NCBI GenBank assembly: GCA_023485185.1
Contig: JAMCZP010000201.1
Span: 1 to 7,213, forward strand
Direction: 5' to 3'
Origin: Gammaproteobacteria bacterium
GTDB taxonomy: Bacteria; Pseudomonadota; Gammaproteobacteria; Pseudomonadales; Halomonadaceae
Length of the DNA: 7,213 nucleotides
Program-made: the position numbers and the translations under genes
Notes under the pieces: model-generated
The model's database searches: none
Told to the model about the DNA's origin: nothing
Seen by the model: only the letters and a program-made list of their open reading frames with translations
Shown: one piece after another, positions 1 to 6,519 of the stretch
How the letters are laid out: each line of letters begins with the position of its first letter
Numbering within the stretch: the first letter of the stretch is position 1

Positions 1-599
1 CACAAACCCAGACGATAGAGCCGCCCCCGACCATTGCGGGGCATATCGCGGGCACCGTAAAGCGGTTGCGTAAAGAGCGCAGTTGGAGTTTGGATCGTAC
101 CGCGGGTGAAACCGGCGTTAGCAAGGCCATGCTGGGCCAAATCGAGCGTGGCGAATCCAGCCCAACAGTCTCAACGCTATGGAAAATCGCCAGCGGTTTT
201 CGAGTGTCGTTTTCTACGCTGTTTGATAGCGCAAAACCTGCGTTAGGCGAACTGCATCGCAATGGCCTGGAGTCGGTCTGGGGAGATGATAGCGTCGGCA
301 TGAAAGCCCGCTTACTGTTCCCTTATGACCCGCTACTTGGTTTTGAAATGTTTATGATTGAGCTTGCCCCAGGCGCCTTGAGTGAATCGTCTCCCCATGC
401 CAGTGGGGTGGTTGAACACATTGTAGTGATAGAGGGGCAGATGGAGCTGTGCATTGATGGGCGGTGGCAAACGCTGCATGAAGGCGAGGGCATTCGTTTT
501 TTTGCTGACCGGCCTCACTCAATGCGCAATGCCACCGATACGCGGCTGCGCTGCCACGATGTGATTCACTACTTGCCCGGCGCAGCCTCTGGTGCTTAA
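1..599 (+). CDS. XRE-family HTH plus cupin transcriptional regulator, SutR/YdcN-like (5' end outside window)
   Basis: A predicted cytosolic DNA-binding regulator with an N-terminal lambda-repressor-type helix-turn-helix and a C-terminal cupin sensor domain. The reading frame (first full codon at base 3) is open from the left edge, so the gene begins outside the window. The TTG at base 66 is a poor start, because the residues before it (IAGTVKRLRKER) form the first HTH helix. The HTH spans about bases 33-200, with the recognition segment SKAMLGQIERG at 120-152 followed by ESSPT and LWKIA. The cupin covers about 351-575, with SPHASGVVEH, an EG turn, then FFADRPH, in place of the classical HxH cupin motif. 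From memory the whole protein resembles E. coli YdcN (SutR), a regulator of sulfur-utilisation genes: VSKAMLGQIER, LFPYDP, GVVEH.VVI and DVIHY are shared. Family assignment is firm; SutR orthology and ligand are inference. It converges on nfo with a 10-base gap. Confidence 0.88.
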   Translation, partial: QTQTIEPPPTIAGHIAGTVKRLRKERSWSLDRTAGETGVSKAMLGQIERGESSPTVSTLWKIASGFRVSFSTLFDSAKPALGELHRNGLESVWGDDSVGMKARLLFPYDPLLGFEMFMIELAPGALSESSPHASGVVEHIVVIEGQMELCIDGRWQTLHEGEGIRFFADRPHSMRNATDTRLRCHDVIHYLPGAASGA

Positions 600-609
600 G
601 CGCGCTTGG

Positions 610-1446
610 CTATTGTGCGCGTAGCCAGGCGATCTCATCTGCCCATATTTCGGGTTCAATCGTCTCTAAAATCATTGGGATAGCGCTAATACGCTTGTCC
701 TGCATAATCGTTGTAAACGCTGGTAAGCCGATATTGCCTTTACCCAGGCTGTGATGCCTGTCAACGCGGCTGGCGAACTCGCTTTTGGCATCGTTTAAGT
801 GCATGCCACGCAGGTATTCAAAGCCCACCACGCTACCTAGTTCATCGAGTGTGGCTTGGGTTGCCTCAGCGCTGCGCAAATCGTAGCCCGCAGCGAAAGC
901 GTGGCAGGTATCGATGCATACGCCCACCCGGGTTTTGTCATCCACTTGAGCAATAATTTCGGCTAAATGCTCAAAGCGCCAGCCCAAATTGGTACCTTGT
1001 CCGGCAGTGTTTTCAATTACCGCCGTGACGCCTTGGGTATGCGTTAACGCTTCATTGACGGACTCAGCAATGCGCTTTAAACAGTCGCTTTCACTGATTT
1101 TGTTCAGGTGGCTACCCGGGTGAAAATTAAGTAGTGTCAGCCCGAGTTGCTCGCAGCGTTGCATCTCATCCAAGAAGGCATGGCGAGATTTGCGCAGGCC
1201 TTCTTGTTCTGGGTGGCCGAGGTTAATCAGGTAACTGTCGTGGGGCAAAATCTGTTCAGGGGCAAAGTGGTGTTCGCTACAGGCATCACGAAAGGCTTGA
1301 ATCGCTTCATCCGTTAGTGGCTTACCCTGCCACTGGCGCTGGTTTTTGGTGAATAAGGCGAAGGCATCAGCGCCTATTTCTACTGCCCGGTGAACGGCTT
1401 GGTCTGCGCCACCGGCGGCGCTCACGTGGGCTCCTAGGTACTTCAC
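610..1446 (-). CDS. nfo: Deoxyribonuclease IV (endonuclease IV, AP endonuclease)
   Basis: Endonuclease IV acts in base excision repair: it cuts the phosphodiester bond 5' of abasic sites and cleans blocked 3' ends, using a three-metal (zinc) centre in a TIM barrel. The 278-residue product has the usual family length (about 280). All nine metal ligands known from E. coli Nfo occur at the same numbering: H69, H109, E145, D179, H182, H216, D229, H231 and E261. They lie within [41 protein letters not shown] and ILET. The N-terminus [13 protein letters not shown] is also typical. The start is GTG, supported by an AGGAG six bases upstream. It follows ugpQ on the same strand with a 28-base gap, so the two are probably co-transcribed. 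Confidence is very high from the complete active site. Confidence 0.98.
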   Translation of the reverse strand: MKYLGAHVSAAGGADQAVHRAVEIGADAFALFTKNQRQWQGKPLTDEAIQAFRDACSEHHFAPEQILPHDSYLINLGHPEQEGLRKSRHAFLDEMQRCEQLGLTLLNFHPGSHLNKISESDCLKRIAESVNEALTHTQGVTAVIENTAGQGTNLGWRFEHLAEIIAQVDDKTRVGVCIDTCHAFAAGYDLRSAEATQATLDELGSVVGFEYLRGMHLNDAKSEFASRVDRHHSLGKGNIGLPAFTTIMQDKRISAIPMILETIEPEIWADEIAWLRAQ

Positions 1447-1452
1447 GGTTGA

Positions 1453-1457
1453 CTCCT
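1453..1457 (-). promoter_or_regulatory. Shine-Dalgarno site deciding the GTG start of nfo
   Basis: Read on the minus strand this is AGGAG (within AAGGAGT), six bases before the GTG at 1446-1444. It is a strong ribosome binding site and supports the GTG as the real start, giving the expected family N-terminus. It lies inside the 28-base ugpQ-nfo gap, so nfo can be translated independently from a shared transcript. Confidence 0.8.
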
Positions 1458-1474
1458 TATTTTGATGAGTGTGC

Positions 1475-2230
1475 TTAATGGCTATCTAAAAAACGCTTAA
1501 AAGCCGCGGGCTCATCGGTAATAACACTGGCGATGCCCCACTCCCAGCGGCTATGAAAGGCGCTAGGGTCATTGGCGGTGTAGCATAGAATTTGATAACC
1601 ATCGCGCTGCATGGCATCGGCTTGGGTGCGCTTTAAGCGCGGCCAGTCAGGGTGCACGCTGAAGGCTTCAATGGCTTCACACTGTGCCCGCCAGGTTTTG
1701 GGCACGCTGCCAAATAGCACGCCAAGCGCTAGCCGTTCTTTGCTTGCAAACTGACGGCAGTGGCTTAGGGCTGTGGCATTAAATGAAGAGATAATCAGCC
1801 GTTCTGGGGGTAGGGTATCCAACATTATTGGCAGGGTGCGATCAACCAGCGCGATAGGGTCGCGGCCTTTGTTGACCTTGATTTCCATATTGACGCCCAT
1901 TTCCAGCTCGTTTAGCAGTGCAAGCATAGCCTCTAAACTCGCCATTTTTTCGCCTGAAAAGCGGTCGCCAAACCAACTGCCTACATCTAAGCTCTTGGCC
2001 TTTTCCCAATCCATCGCCGCCAACTCCCCACGCCCGTTTGAGCAGCGTGCTACGTCAGCATCGTGCCAAATGACCGGGGTGCCGTCACCTAGTAGCTGCA
2101 CATCTAGCTCTACCCAGGAGGCGCCAGCTTGGTGAGCAGCCCGGACTGCCGCTAGGGTATTTTCGGGGGCCGCAGCGGAGTATCCACGATGGGCAACCAA
2201 AGAGGGGACTTGGATAGCGGGGTGCGTCAT
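1475..2230 (-). CDS. ugpQ: Glycerophosphodiester phosphodiesterase, cytosolic UgpQ type
   Basis: The enzyme hydrolyses glycerophosphodiesters (deacylated phospholipids such as glycerophosphocholine) to glycerol 3-phosphate and an alcohol. The product has 251 residues, close to E. coli UgpQ (about 247), with no signal peptide, so it is expected in the cytosol, unlike periplasmic GlpQ. GDPD-family residues visible are H14-R15-G16 (catalytic His), E23-N24 in APENT, E41 and D43 in WVELDVQ, H56-D57 (second catalytic His), E116 and K118 in NMEIKVN, SSFN at 148-151, and the C-terminal SVITDEP at 235-241. The ATG start has only a weak GAG-type ribosome site upstream. It is the first gene of a probable ugpQ-nfo unit and is divergent from qor. 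The family is certain; UgpQ as the symbol rests on length and missing signal peptide. No ugpBAEC transporter genes are present in the window. Confidence 0.93.
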   Translation of the reverse strand: MTHPAIQVPSLVAHRGYSAAAPENTLAAVRAAHQAGASWVELDVQLLGDGTPVIWHDADVARCSNGRGELAAMDWEKAKSLDVGSWFGDRFSGEKMASLEAMLALLNELEMGVNMEIKVNKGRDPIALVDRTLPIMLDTLPPERLIISSFNATALSHCRQFASKERLALGVLFGSVPKTWRAQCEAIEAFSVHPDWPRLKRTQADAMQRDGYQILCYTANDPSAFHSRWEWGIASVITDEPAAFKRFLDSH

Positions 2231-2417
2231 GACAAATCTCTAAGCCTTAGACGGTAAAAGTGACATTAGTCTAGCATGGGTGCATGACAGCTGGGTTTCA
2301 TCTTATTGGGTTTATCCCCATGTAAAATACGCTAGCGTGCTAGCTTGATTTATAGCCCTCGACGCGATTCTATAGCTGCTTGGTATCGCGATGCTTACAA
2401 TTAATAAGGAAAGTCTC
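2231..2417. promoter_or_regulatory. Divergent intergenic region between ugpQ and qor, with palindromes
   Basis: This 187-base gap must hold promoters for both the leftward ugpQ-nfo unit and the rightward qor gene. Visible elements are CTAAGCCTTAG (2240-2250, five-base arms, ten bases from the ugpQ start); a TAGAC/GTCTA pair (2248-2252 and 2269-2273); a perfect palindrome ACGCTAGCGT (2329-2338), followed at once by GCTAGC (2339-2344); and TATAGC twice, 20 bases apart (2351 and 2371). For qor a weak TTGATT (2345-2350) precedes the second TATAGC by 20 bases. For ugpQ, minus-strand TGCTAGACT (around 2269-2277) resembles an extended -10. None matches consensus well, so promoter placement is tentative. 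The palindromes are exact; their role as operators is inference. Confidence 0.45.
2406..2410 (+). promoter_or_regulatory. Shine-Dalgarno site deciding the qor start
   Basis: AAGGA is seven bases upstream of the ATG at 2418. An in-frame ATG at 2391 would extend the protein by nine residues (MLTINKESL), but that extension would include this ribosome site, has no good site of its own, and falls before the conserved N-terminus of the family. The 2418 start is preferred. Confidence 0.8.
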
Positions 2418-3395
2418 ATGTCTAAGCGTATTCAATTTGCCAGTACCGGTGGTTCTGACGTGCTTGAAATGGTCGACGTTACGCCTGTTGAACCCGGCCA
2501 GGGTGAAGTACGTATTGCCAATAAAGCTGTTGGTCTAAATTTTATCGATATCTATTTTCGCACCGGCCTTTATCCTGCCCCCGCTATGCCTTCCGGTTTA
2601 GGCACTGAAGGTGCGGGCGTGGTAGATGCCGTGGGCGAAGGTGTCACGCATTTAAACGTTGGCGATCGCGTGGCTTATGCCCAAGGCCCGCTGGGTGCCT
2701 ATGCTGAGCTTCACAGCCTGCCAGCCGCTAAAGTGGTCAAGCTACCCGACTTCGTGGATTTTGAAACGGCAGCGGCCAGCATGCTTAAGGGCCTGACCGT
2801 GCAGTATCTGCTGCGCCAAACCTATGAATTAAAAGGCGGTGAAACCATTCTATTCCACGCTGCTGCTGGTGGGGTGGGCTCGATTGCTTGTCAGTGGGCA
2901 AAGTCGCTGGGCGTGAAGCTAATTGGTACCGTTAGCTCCCAGGAAAAAGCTGATCTCGCTATGGCCAATGGCGCTTGGGCAACGATCAATTACAGCGAAG
3001 AGAATGTGGTCGAGCGTGTCCGCGAGTTGACCAACGGCAATATGTGCGATGTCGTCTATGATTCGGTGGGTAAAAATACTTGGGAAATGTCGTTGGATTG
3101 CCTGAAGCCCCGTGGATTAATGGTCAGTTTTGGCAACGCCTCTGGTCCGGTCGATGGCGTTAATATTGGAATTCTTAATCAGAAAGGTGCGCTTTACGTA
3201 ACCCGGCCAAGCCTCAACGGCTATGCTGACACCCGCGAACGCTTGGAAATGATGTGTGAAGATTTCTTCTCCATGATCGAAAGCGGTAAAGTCAAAATCG
3301 ATATTGCCAACCGTTATCCCTTGTCAGAAGTGGGCAAGGCACAAGACGCTCTACAAAGCCGCAAAACCACCGGCTCGACTATTCTCTTGCCGTAG
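2418..3395 (+). CDS. qor: NADPH:quinone oxidoreductase (zeta-crystallin-like MDR family)
   Basis: A soluble zinc-independent medium-chain dehydrogenase/reductase that reduces quinones with NADPH, thought to limit redox stress. From the ATG at 2418 it has 325 residues, matching the E. coli enzyme (327). The GroES-like N-terminal domain (about 1-120) carries GLNFIDIYFRTGLYP (39-53) and GTEGAGVV (62-69). The Rossmann domain (about 125-265) has the nucleotide-binding AAAGGVG (148-154), then GVKLIGTVSS, DVVYDSVG (211-218) and LKPRGLMVSFGNASG. The C-terminal YPLSEVGKAQDAL and TTGSTILLP are typical of the family. The cysteine and histidine ligands of the catalytic zinc in alcohol dehydrogenases are absent, as expected for quinone reductases. 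It appears to be a single-gene unit, divergent from ugpQ and ended by the hairpin at 3523-3555. The physiological electron acceptor cannot be told from sequence. Confidence 0.95.
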   Translation: MSKRIQFASTGGSDVLEMVDVTPVEPGQGEVRIANKAVGLNFIDIYFRTGLYPAPAMPSGLGTEGAGVVDAVGEGVTHLNVGDRVAYAQGPLGAYAELHSLPAAKVVKLPDFVDFETAAASMLKGLTVQYLLRQTYELKGGETILFHAAAGGVGSIACQWAKSLGVKLIGTVSSQEKADLAMANGAWATINYSEENVVERVRELTNGNMCDVVYDSVGKNTWEMSLDCLKPRGLMVSFGNASGPVDGVNIGILNQKGALYVTRPSLNGYADTRERLEMMCEDFFSMIESGKVKIDIANRYPLSEVGKAQDALQSRKTTGSTILLP

Positions 3396-3522
3396 CTAGT
3401 TTGCTTTATCCGGCGTATGACTTAGCGCTTAGGAACGAACTCAGCCTGTAAAGGTTGTTTCATTCCAGTAACGTCTTCCAAGCGACTGTTTACTCAAGAC
3501 TAAATAGCCTCTATGTGCGCTC

Positions 3523-3558
3523 CCAAAACAGCTCGGCATTGCCGGGCTGTTTTGGTTT
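3523..3558 (+). terminator. Intrinsic terminator downstream of qor
   Basis: Arms 3523-3537 and 3541-3555 pair over 15 base pairs with a single G-U wobble (3533 with 3545) around a three-base ATT loop. The core is GCTCGGC/GCCGGGC, flanked by AAAAC on the left and GTTTT on the right, ending TTTTGGTTT. The A run opposite the T run means it could act on either strand. It lies 127 bases after the qor stop, so it gives qor a long 3' untranslated end, and it insulates the permease leader from upstream transcription. Confidence 0.85.
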
Positions 3559-3597
3559 CAAAGGATATAGGTTTATAGCAATGGGCATTTGCAGGGG

Positions 3598-3613
3598 CTA
3601 TACGTTGTATAGT
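3598..3613 (+). promoter_or_regulatory. Inverted repeat with -10-like box, possible promoter/operator of the permease
   Basis: CTATAC-GTT-GTATAG (3598-3612) is a perfect six-base inverted repeat. The hexamer TATAGT at 3608-3613 matches the sigma-70 -10 consensus at five of six positions. No good -35 hexamer lies 16-18 bases upstream (GCATTT at 3585-3590 is poor), so either the promoter is activator-dependent or this is only an operator. The inverted repeat is seen directly; promoter function is inference. Confidence 0.35.
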
Positions 3614-3638
3614 AAACGTCTAACGTGCAGGGGGGATG

Positions 3639-3694
3639 GCCATGCCTAAAGCATGGCGTAGATCAATCGTAGGCTGCCCTTATTAAGGGGTGGC
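3639..3694 (+). promoter_or_regulatory. Two consecutive stem-loops in the permease leader
   Basis: The first stem-loop is GCCATGC (3639-3645), loop CTAAA, GCATGGC (3651-3657), perfect over seven pairs. The second pairs GCTGCCCTT (3673-3681) with AAGGGGTGGC (3685-3694) around ATT, nine pairs with two G-U wobbles and one bulged G. It ends 17 bases before the permease ATG and nine bases before the ribosome site AGGA (3703-3706). Neither is followed by a T tract, so they are not terminators. Translational or regulator-binding control is possible; I recognise no known riboswitch. Confidence 0.35.
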
Positions 3695-3711
3695 AAGGGA
3701 GTAGGAAAAGG

Positions 3712-5646
3712 ATGGCGATTGAAGACATGGCGCTTGCACCGAGTACGCTAGTATTTATCGTGTTAGGGCTGACGTTGGTGGCTTTTATATGGGGGCGGTT
3801 TCGCTATGACTTGGTTGCCCTGGCGGCGCTGCTTGGCTCGGTAATGCTGGGGTTGGTGCCCGCAGAAAGTGCTTTTATGGGGTTTGGTCATCCAGCCGTT
3901 ATTACTGTGGCGGCGGTGCTGGTGCTTAGCCGGGGATTTGAGCGCTCGGGGGTGGTCGATATTATTGCCAACCAAGTGCTTAAAGTGGGGGAGAACCTGT
4001 TCCTTCAGTTATTGGTACTAGTAGGTACTGTGGTGATGCTGTCGGGTGTTATGAATAACGTAGGTGCTTTAGCGCTACTGCTGCCTGTTGCCATGCGGCT
4101 GGCGCGTGAACATAACACTTCGCCTTCATTACTACTGATGCCATTGGCGTTTGGCTCTTTACTGGGTGGTCTCACCACGCTTATTGGTACGCCACCTAAT
4201 ATTATTATTTCCAGTTATCGCGGTGAAGTAACAGGCGAGACGTTTAGCATGTTCAGCTTTTCTCCTGTCGGCATTGTGGTAGCACTGGTGGGACTGGCGT
4301 TTATTGTGCTGATTGGCTGGCGTTTAACGCCTAAGCGCAGTGGCCAAACATCGACAAGTGATATGTTCGATACTGCCAACTACTTGGTTGAATTAAAAGT
4401 TGGCGAAGAATCAAAAGCCAAAGGGTTAACGCTGCAGCAACTGCGTGATGAGCTGGATGAAACCATCCCTGTATTGGCGGTGGTACGCGATGATAATCGC
4501 CGTGCTGGATACAATTTTCATGGCACCTTGCAAGAGGGCGATATTCTGCTGTTAGAGGCAGGCCCTGATGAACTTCAGTTACTGGAGGATAAAGTCGGGC
4601 TGAGTGCAATTGCTGAGCTTGAGGATGATGCTGAGGCTATCGAGACCGAACAGTCGGACGTTGCAAGTGACCCTGAGAATAACATTGAGCGCAACGCTGA
4701 GGGCGAGGCTGAGAATGACGTTGGGAGCGATAAAAAAGAAGATGCGAAAGATGAAGATGCGCCCAAAGAGCGTAAACCAGTGGATACCGAAGGCTTGCAG
4801 CTGATTGAGGCTGTGGTGCGCAACGACTCAATGATGATTAATCGCAGTGTGCGTCAGCTTCGCCTTAATCACCAGTTTGGTTTGCACCTAGTCGCGGTTG
4901 CCCGGGATGGCGGGCGCTTGAAGCAGCGTTTACGTGATATCCGTTTTAAAAATGGTGACATCCTGCTTCTGCAGGGTGGCGAAAATGAGATATCTGAAAG
5001 CCTAGCCTCGCTAGGCTGTCTGCCGCTAGCAAAGCGCGATTTGCACTTAGGCCAGCCGCGAAAATTGGTTATGTCGATCGCCATTTTCGCCTTGGCCATT
5101 ATTGCGATGCTACTTGATTTGCTGCCTGCCGCCGTGGCGATGAGTACCGCAGCGCTGATCTCGTTATTGATTGGCGTACTGCCGCTACGTGAAGGGTACC
5201 AAGCTATTGATGGCCCGGTGATTGTGCTGCTAGCGGCGATGATTCCGGTGGGTGAGGCATTGGAAACCAGTGGTGGTGCAGACTTAGTTGCTAATTCATT
5301 GCTTTATTTTGGTAGCGACTGGCCAGTCGTTATCACCATGGTTGGGCTTTTTTTACTCTGCATGCTGCTCTCCAATGTGGTTAACAATGCCGCTGCAGCA
5401 CTGCTGATGGCACCAATAGCAGTAAGCCTAGCCAATGGCTTTAACGTCTCTATAGACCCGTTCTTGATGGTAGTGGCCATCAGTGCCTCTTGTGCCTTTT
5501 TAACCCCGATTGGGCATCAATCGAATACCCTGGTGCTAGGCCCAGGAGGGTATCGCTTTGGTGATTACTGGAAGCTGGGTCTACCGCTTTCATTAGTAGT
5601 GCTGGTGGTGGCTATTCCGATGATCCTATTGGTATGGCCGCTTTAA
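3712..5646 (+). CDS. SLC13-family permease with two TrkA-C domains
   Basis: An inner-membrane ion-coupled anion transporter of the SLC13/DASS (ArsB/NhaD-like) superfamily, 644 residues. The N-terminal membrane half (about 11-205) carries MNNVGALALLLP (114-125) and GTPPN (159-163). Two TrkA-C/RCK_C-like cytosolic domains (about 224-296 and 362-435) follow; each ends in the pattern GDILLL. An acidic linker at about 301-357 joins them. The C-terminal membrane half (about 450-643) repeats the motifs as NVVNNAAAALLMAP and TPIGHQSN (598-605). This N-half, TrkA-C pair, C-half layout is standard for bacterial SLC13 permeases, including cyanobacterial sulfate transporters. The substrate could be sulfate, a dicarboxylate or another anion; sequence does not decide. 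ATG 3712 is chosen because AGGA at 3703 is well spaced; ATG 3727 is an alternative. It has its own leader and no close operon partner. Confidence 0.9.
   Translation: MAIEDMALAPSTLVFIVLGLTLVAFIWGRFRYDLVALAALLGSVMLGLVPAESAFMGFGHPAVITVAAVLVLSRGFERSGVVDIIANQVLKVGENLFLQLLVLVGTVVMLSGVMNNVGALALLLPVAMRLAREHNTSPSLLLMPLAFGSLLGGLTTLIGTPPNIIISSYRGEVTGETFSMFSFSPVGIVVALVGLAFIVLIGWRLTPKRSGQTSTSDMFDTANYLVELKVGEESKAKGLTLQQLRDELDETIPVLAVVRDDNRRAGYNFHGTLQEGDILLLEAGPDELQLLEDKVGLSAIAELEDDAEAIETEQSDVASDPENNIERNAEGEAENDVGSDKKEDAKDEDAPKERKPVDTEGLQLIEAVVRNDSMMINRSVRQLRLNHQFGLHLVAVARDGGRLKQRLRDIRFKNGDILLLQGGENEISESLASLGCLPLAKRDLHLGQPRKLVMSIAIFALAIIAMLLDLLPAAVAMSTAALISLLIGVLPLREGYQAIDGPVIVLLAAMIPVGEALETSGGADLVANSLLYFGSDWPVVITMVGLFLLCMLLSNVVNNAAAALLMAPIAVSLANGFNVSIDPFLMVVAISASCAFLTPIGHQSNTLVLGPGGYRFGDYWKLGLPLSLVVLVVAIPMILLVWPL
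4612..4782 (+). other. Acidic low-complexity linker inside the SLC13 permease
   Basis: Codons for about residues 301-357 encode a run dominated by Asp, Glu, Asn and Ser, turning lysine-rich (KKEDAKDEDAPKERK) near the end. It joins the two TrkA-C domains. The DNA CTGAGAAT occurs twice, 36 bases (12 codons) apart at 4673 and 4709, and the flanking bases are similar, giving PENNIE and AENDVG. This suggests growth by local duplication. It is probably disordered and cytosolic. Confidence 0.6.
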
Positions 5647-5732
5647 AACGCGGAAGTTGGCGCTCGGCCTGATAGGTTTGACTGAAGATGTTATTAGGTT
5701 CCGAAAATTTTGCTACCCTAATACGTTCAGAT

Positions 5733-5749
5733 ATCAATAAAAACCGAAC
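5733..5749 (+). promoter_or_regulatory. Candidate GlpR operator element upstream of glpR
   Basis: ATCAATAAAAACCGAAC matches the first repeat upstream of glpK (from 6581) at 12 of 17 positions, including the shared ATCA and CGAA ends. On the minus strand it reads TGTTCGG followed by T-rich sequence; TGTTCG is, to my memory, the core of the E. coli GlpR half-site. It lies 11 bases before the glpR ATG, a location suited to autorepression. It is a single element, not a full palindrome, so this is inference. Confidence 0.4.
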
Positions 5750-5760
5750 AGGCCGGGCTT

Positions 5761-6519
5761 ATGAATCAACAATTTCGTCAAGATGCCATTGTCGAGCTAG
5801 TTCGTCAGCACGGCTACATGAGTATCGAGCAGCTTACCGATCACTTCGCGGTCACTCCGCAAACCATTCGCCGTGATTTAAATACCCTGGCAGATGATGG
5901 GCGGGTAAGACGCGTTCACGGTGGGGTGGGCATTGAATCCAGCACCGTTAATACCGCCTACAGCACTCGCAAAACCCTTCACCTGGAAGAGAAAGAGCGT
6001 ATCGCTCGCTGTTTAGCGCAGCATATTCCTAGCCACTCCTCGCTGTTTATTAATATCGGCACCAGTAATGAAGTGATTGCTCAAGCATTACTAGAGCATC
6101 AAGGCCTAGAGATTATTACCAATAACCTTAATGTCGCCGCGATCTTGCAGCACAAAGAGGACTTCACCGTGATTATCGCCGGCGGCCAGGTGCGCTCTCG
6201 TGATGGCGGCATCATTGGGGAAGCCACTATCGACTTTATCAATCAGTTTAAAGTGGATTACGGCATTATCGGCATTAGTGGTATCGACGAGGATGGCTCG
6301 CTGCTGGAGTTTGACTATCAGGAAGTACGTGTTGCTCAGGCGATTATTGCTAATTCACGGCGTATCTATTTGGCCGCGGACTACTCTAAATTCCACCGGA
6401 ATCCGGTCGTACGGCAAGGCAATTTGGCACAGCTAGATGCGCTATTTACTGACCGCAAACCACCCGAATCAATACAGCGTCTGCTCACGCAGCATGATGT
6501 GGCACTTCATATAGCCTGA
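5761..6519 (+). CDS. glpR: Glycerol-3-phosphate regulon repressor (DeoR family)
   Basis: GlpR represses glycerol and glycerol-3-phosphate catabolic genes and is released by glycerol 3-phosphate. The product has 252 residues, the same length I recall for E. coli GlpR. The DeoR winged helix is at about 8-56 (IVELVRQHGYMSIEQL, then VTPQTIRRDLNTL and VRRVHGG). The sensor domain (about 75-235) has the phosphate-binding-type NIGTSNEV (98-105), ITNNLNVA (119-126), GGQVRSRDGGIIGEAT (141-156), ISGIDEDGSLLEFDYQEVR (172-190) and DYSKFHRN (207-214). SSTVNTAY and EEKERIA are also GlpR-like and not general DeoR. The ATG has only a weak G-rich site (AGGCCGGG) upstream. It sits 114 bases after the permease and 121 bases before glpK, the kinase that makes its inducer. 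No terminator is visible between glpR and glpK, so some co-transcription is possible. Confidence 0.96.
   Translation: MNQQFRQDAIVELVRQHGYMSIEQLTDHFAVTPQTIRRDLNTLADDGRVRRVHGGVGIESSTVNTAYSTRKTLHLEEKERIARCLAQHIPSHSSLFINIGTSNEVIAQALLEHQGLEIITNNLNVAAILQHKEDFTVIIAGGQVRSRDGGIIGEATIDFINQFKVDYGIIGISGIDEDGSLLEFDYQEVRVAQAIIANSRRIYLAADYSKFHRNPVVRQGNLAQLDALFTDRKPPESIQRLLTQHDVALHIA

Larger units (their letters stand above)
3396..3711. other. 316-base non-coding region between qor and the SLC13 permease
   Basis: The first part (3396-3522) shows no convincing gene, RNA or hairpin. The middle holds one strong intrinsic terminator (3523-3558). The remainder (3559-3711) is the presumed promoter and leader of the permease, with three inverted repeats and a ribosome site, annotated separately. 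A 64-codon open frame at 3455-3649 runs straight through the terminator, lacks a ribosome site and resembles nothing I know, so I do not call it a gene. Confidence 0.7.

Noticed and set aside
601..626. Hairpin CGCGC/GCGCG or GGCTA/TAGCC between the convergent regulator and nfo
   Set aside because: Only five pairs with long loops and no T tract, and much of it lies in the nfo C-terminal codons; not a credible terminator.
1773..2135. 120-codon + strand frame inside ugpQ
   Set aside because: Antisense shadow of a certain gene; serine-rich composition is what the complementary ugpQ codons produce.
3455..3649. 64-codon open frame on the + strand between qor and the permease
   Set aside because: It reads through the 15-pair terminator hairpin, has no ribosome site and its product has no recognisable features.
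4575..4831. Minus-strand serine/alanine-rich frames opposite the permease linker
   Set aside because: They are the reverse complement of the acidic Glu/Asp codons and lack starts with ribosome sites.
5704..5711. AAAATTTT palindrome upstream of glpR as an operator
   Set aside because: The symmetry does not extend beyond eight AT bases, which is common by chance in intergenic DNA.
5678..5719. TTGACT (5678) as the -35 of a glpR promoter
   Set aside because: No acceptable -10 lies 16-18 bases downstream (CCGAAA region); the TGCTACCCT further on pairs with no good -35.
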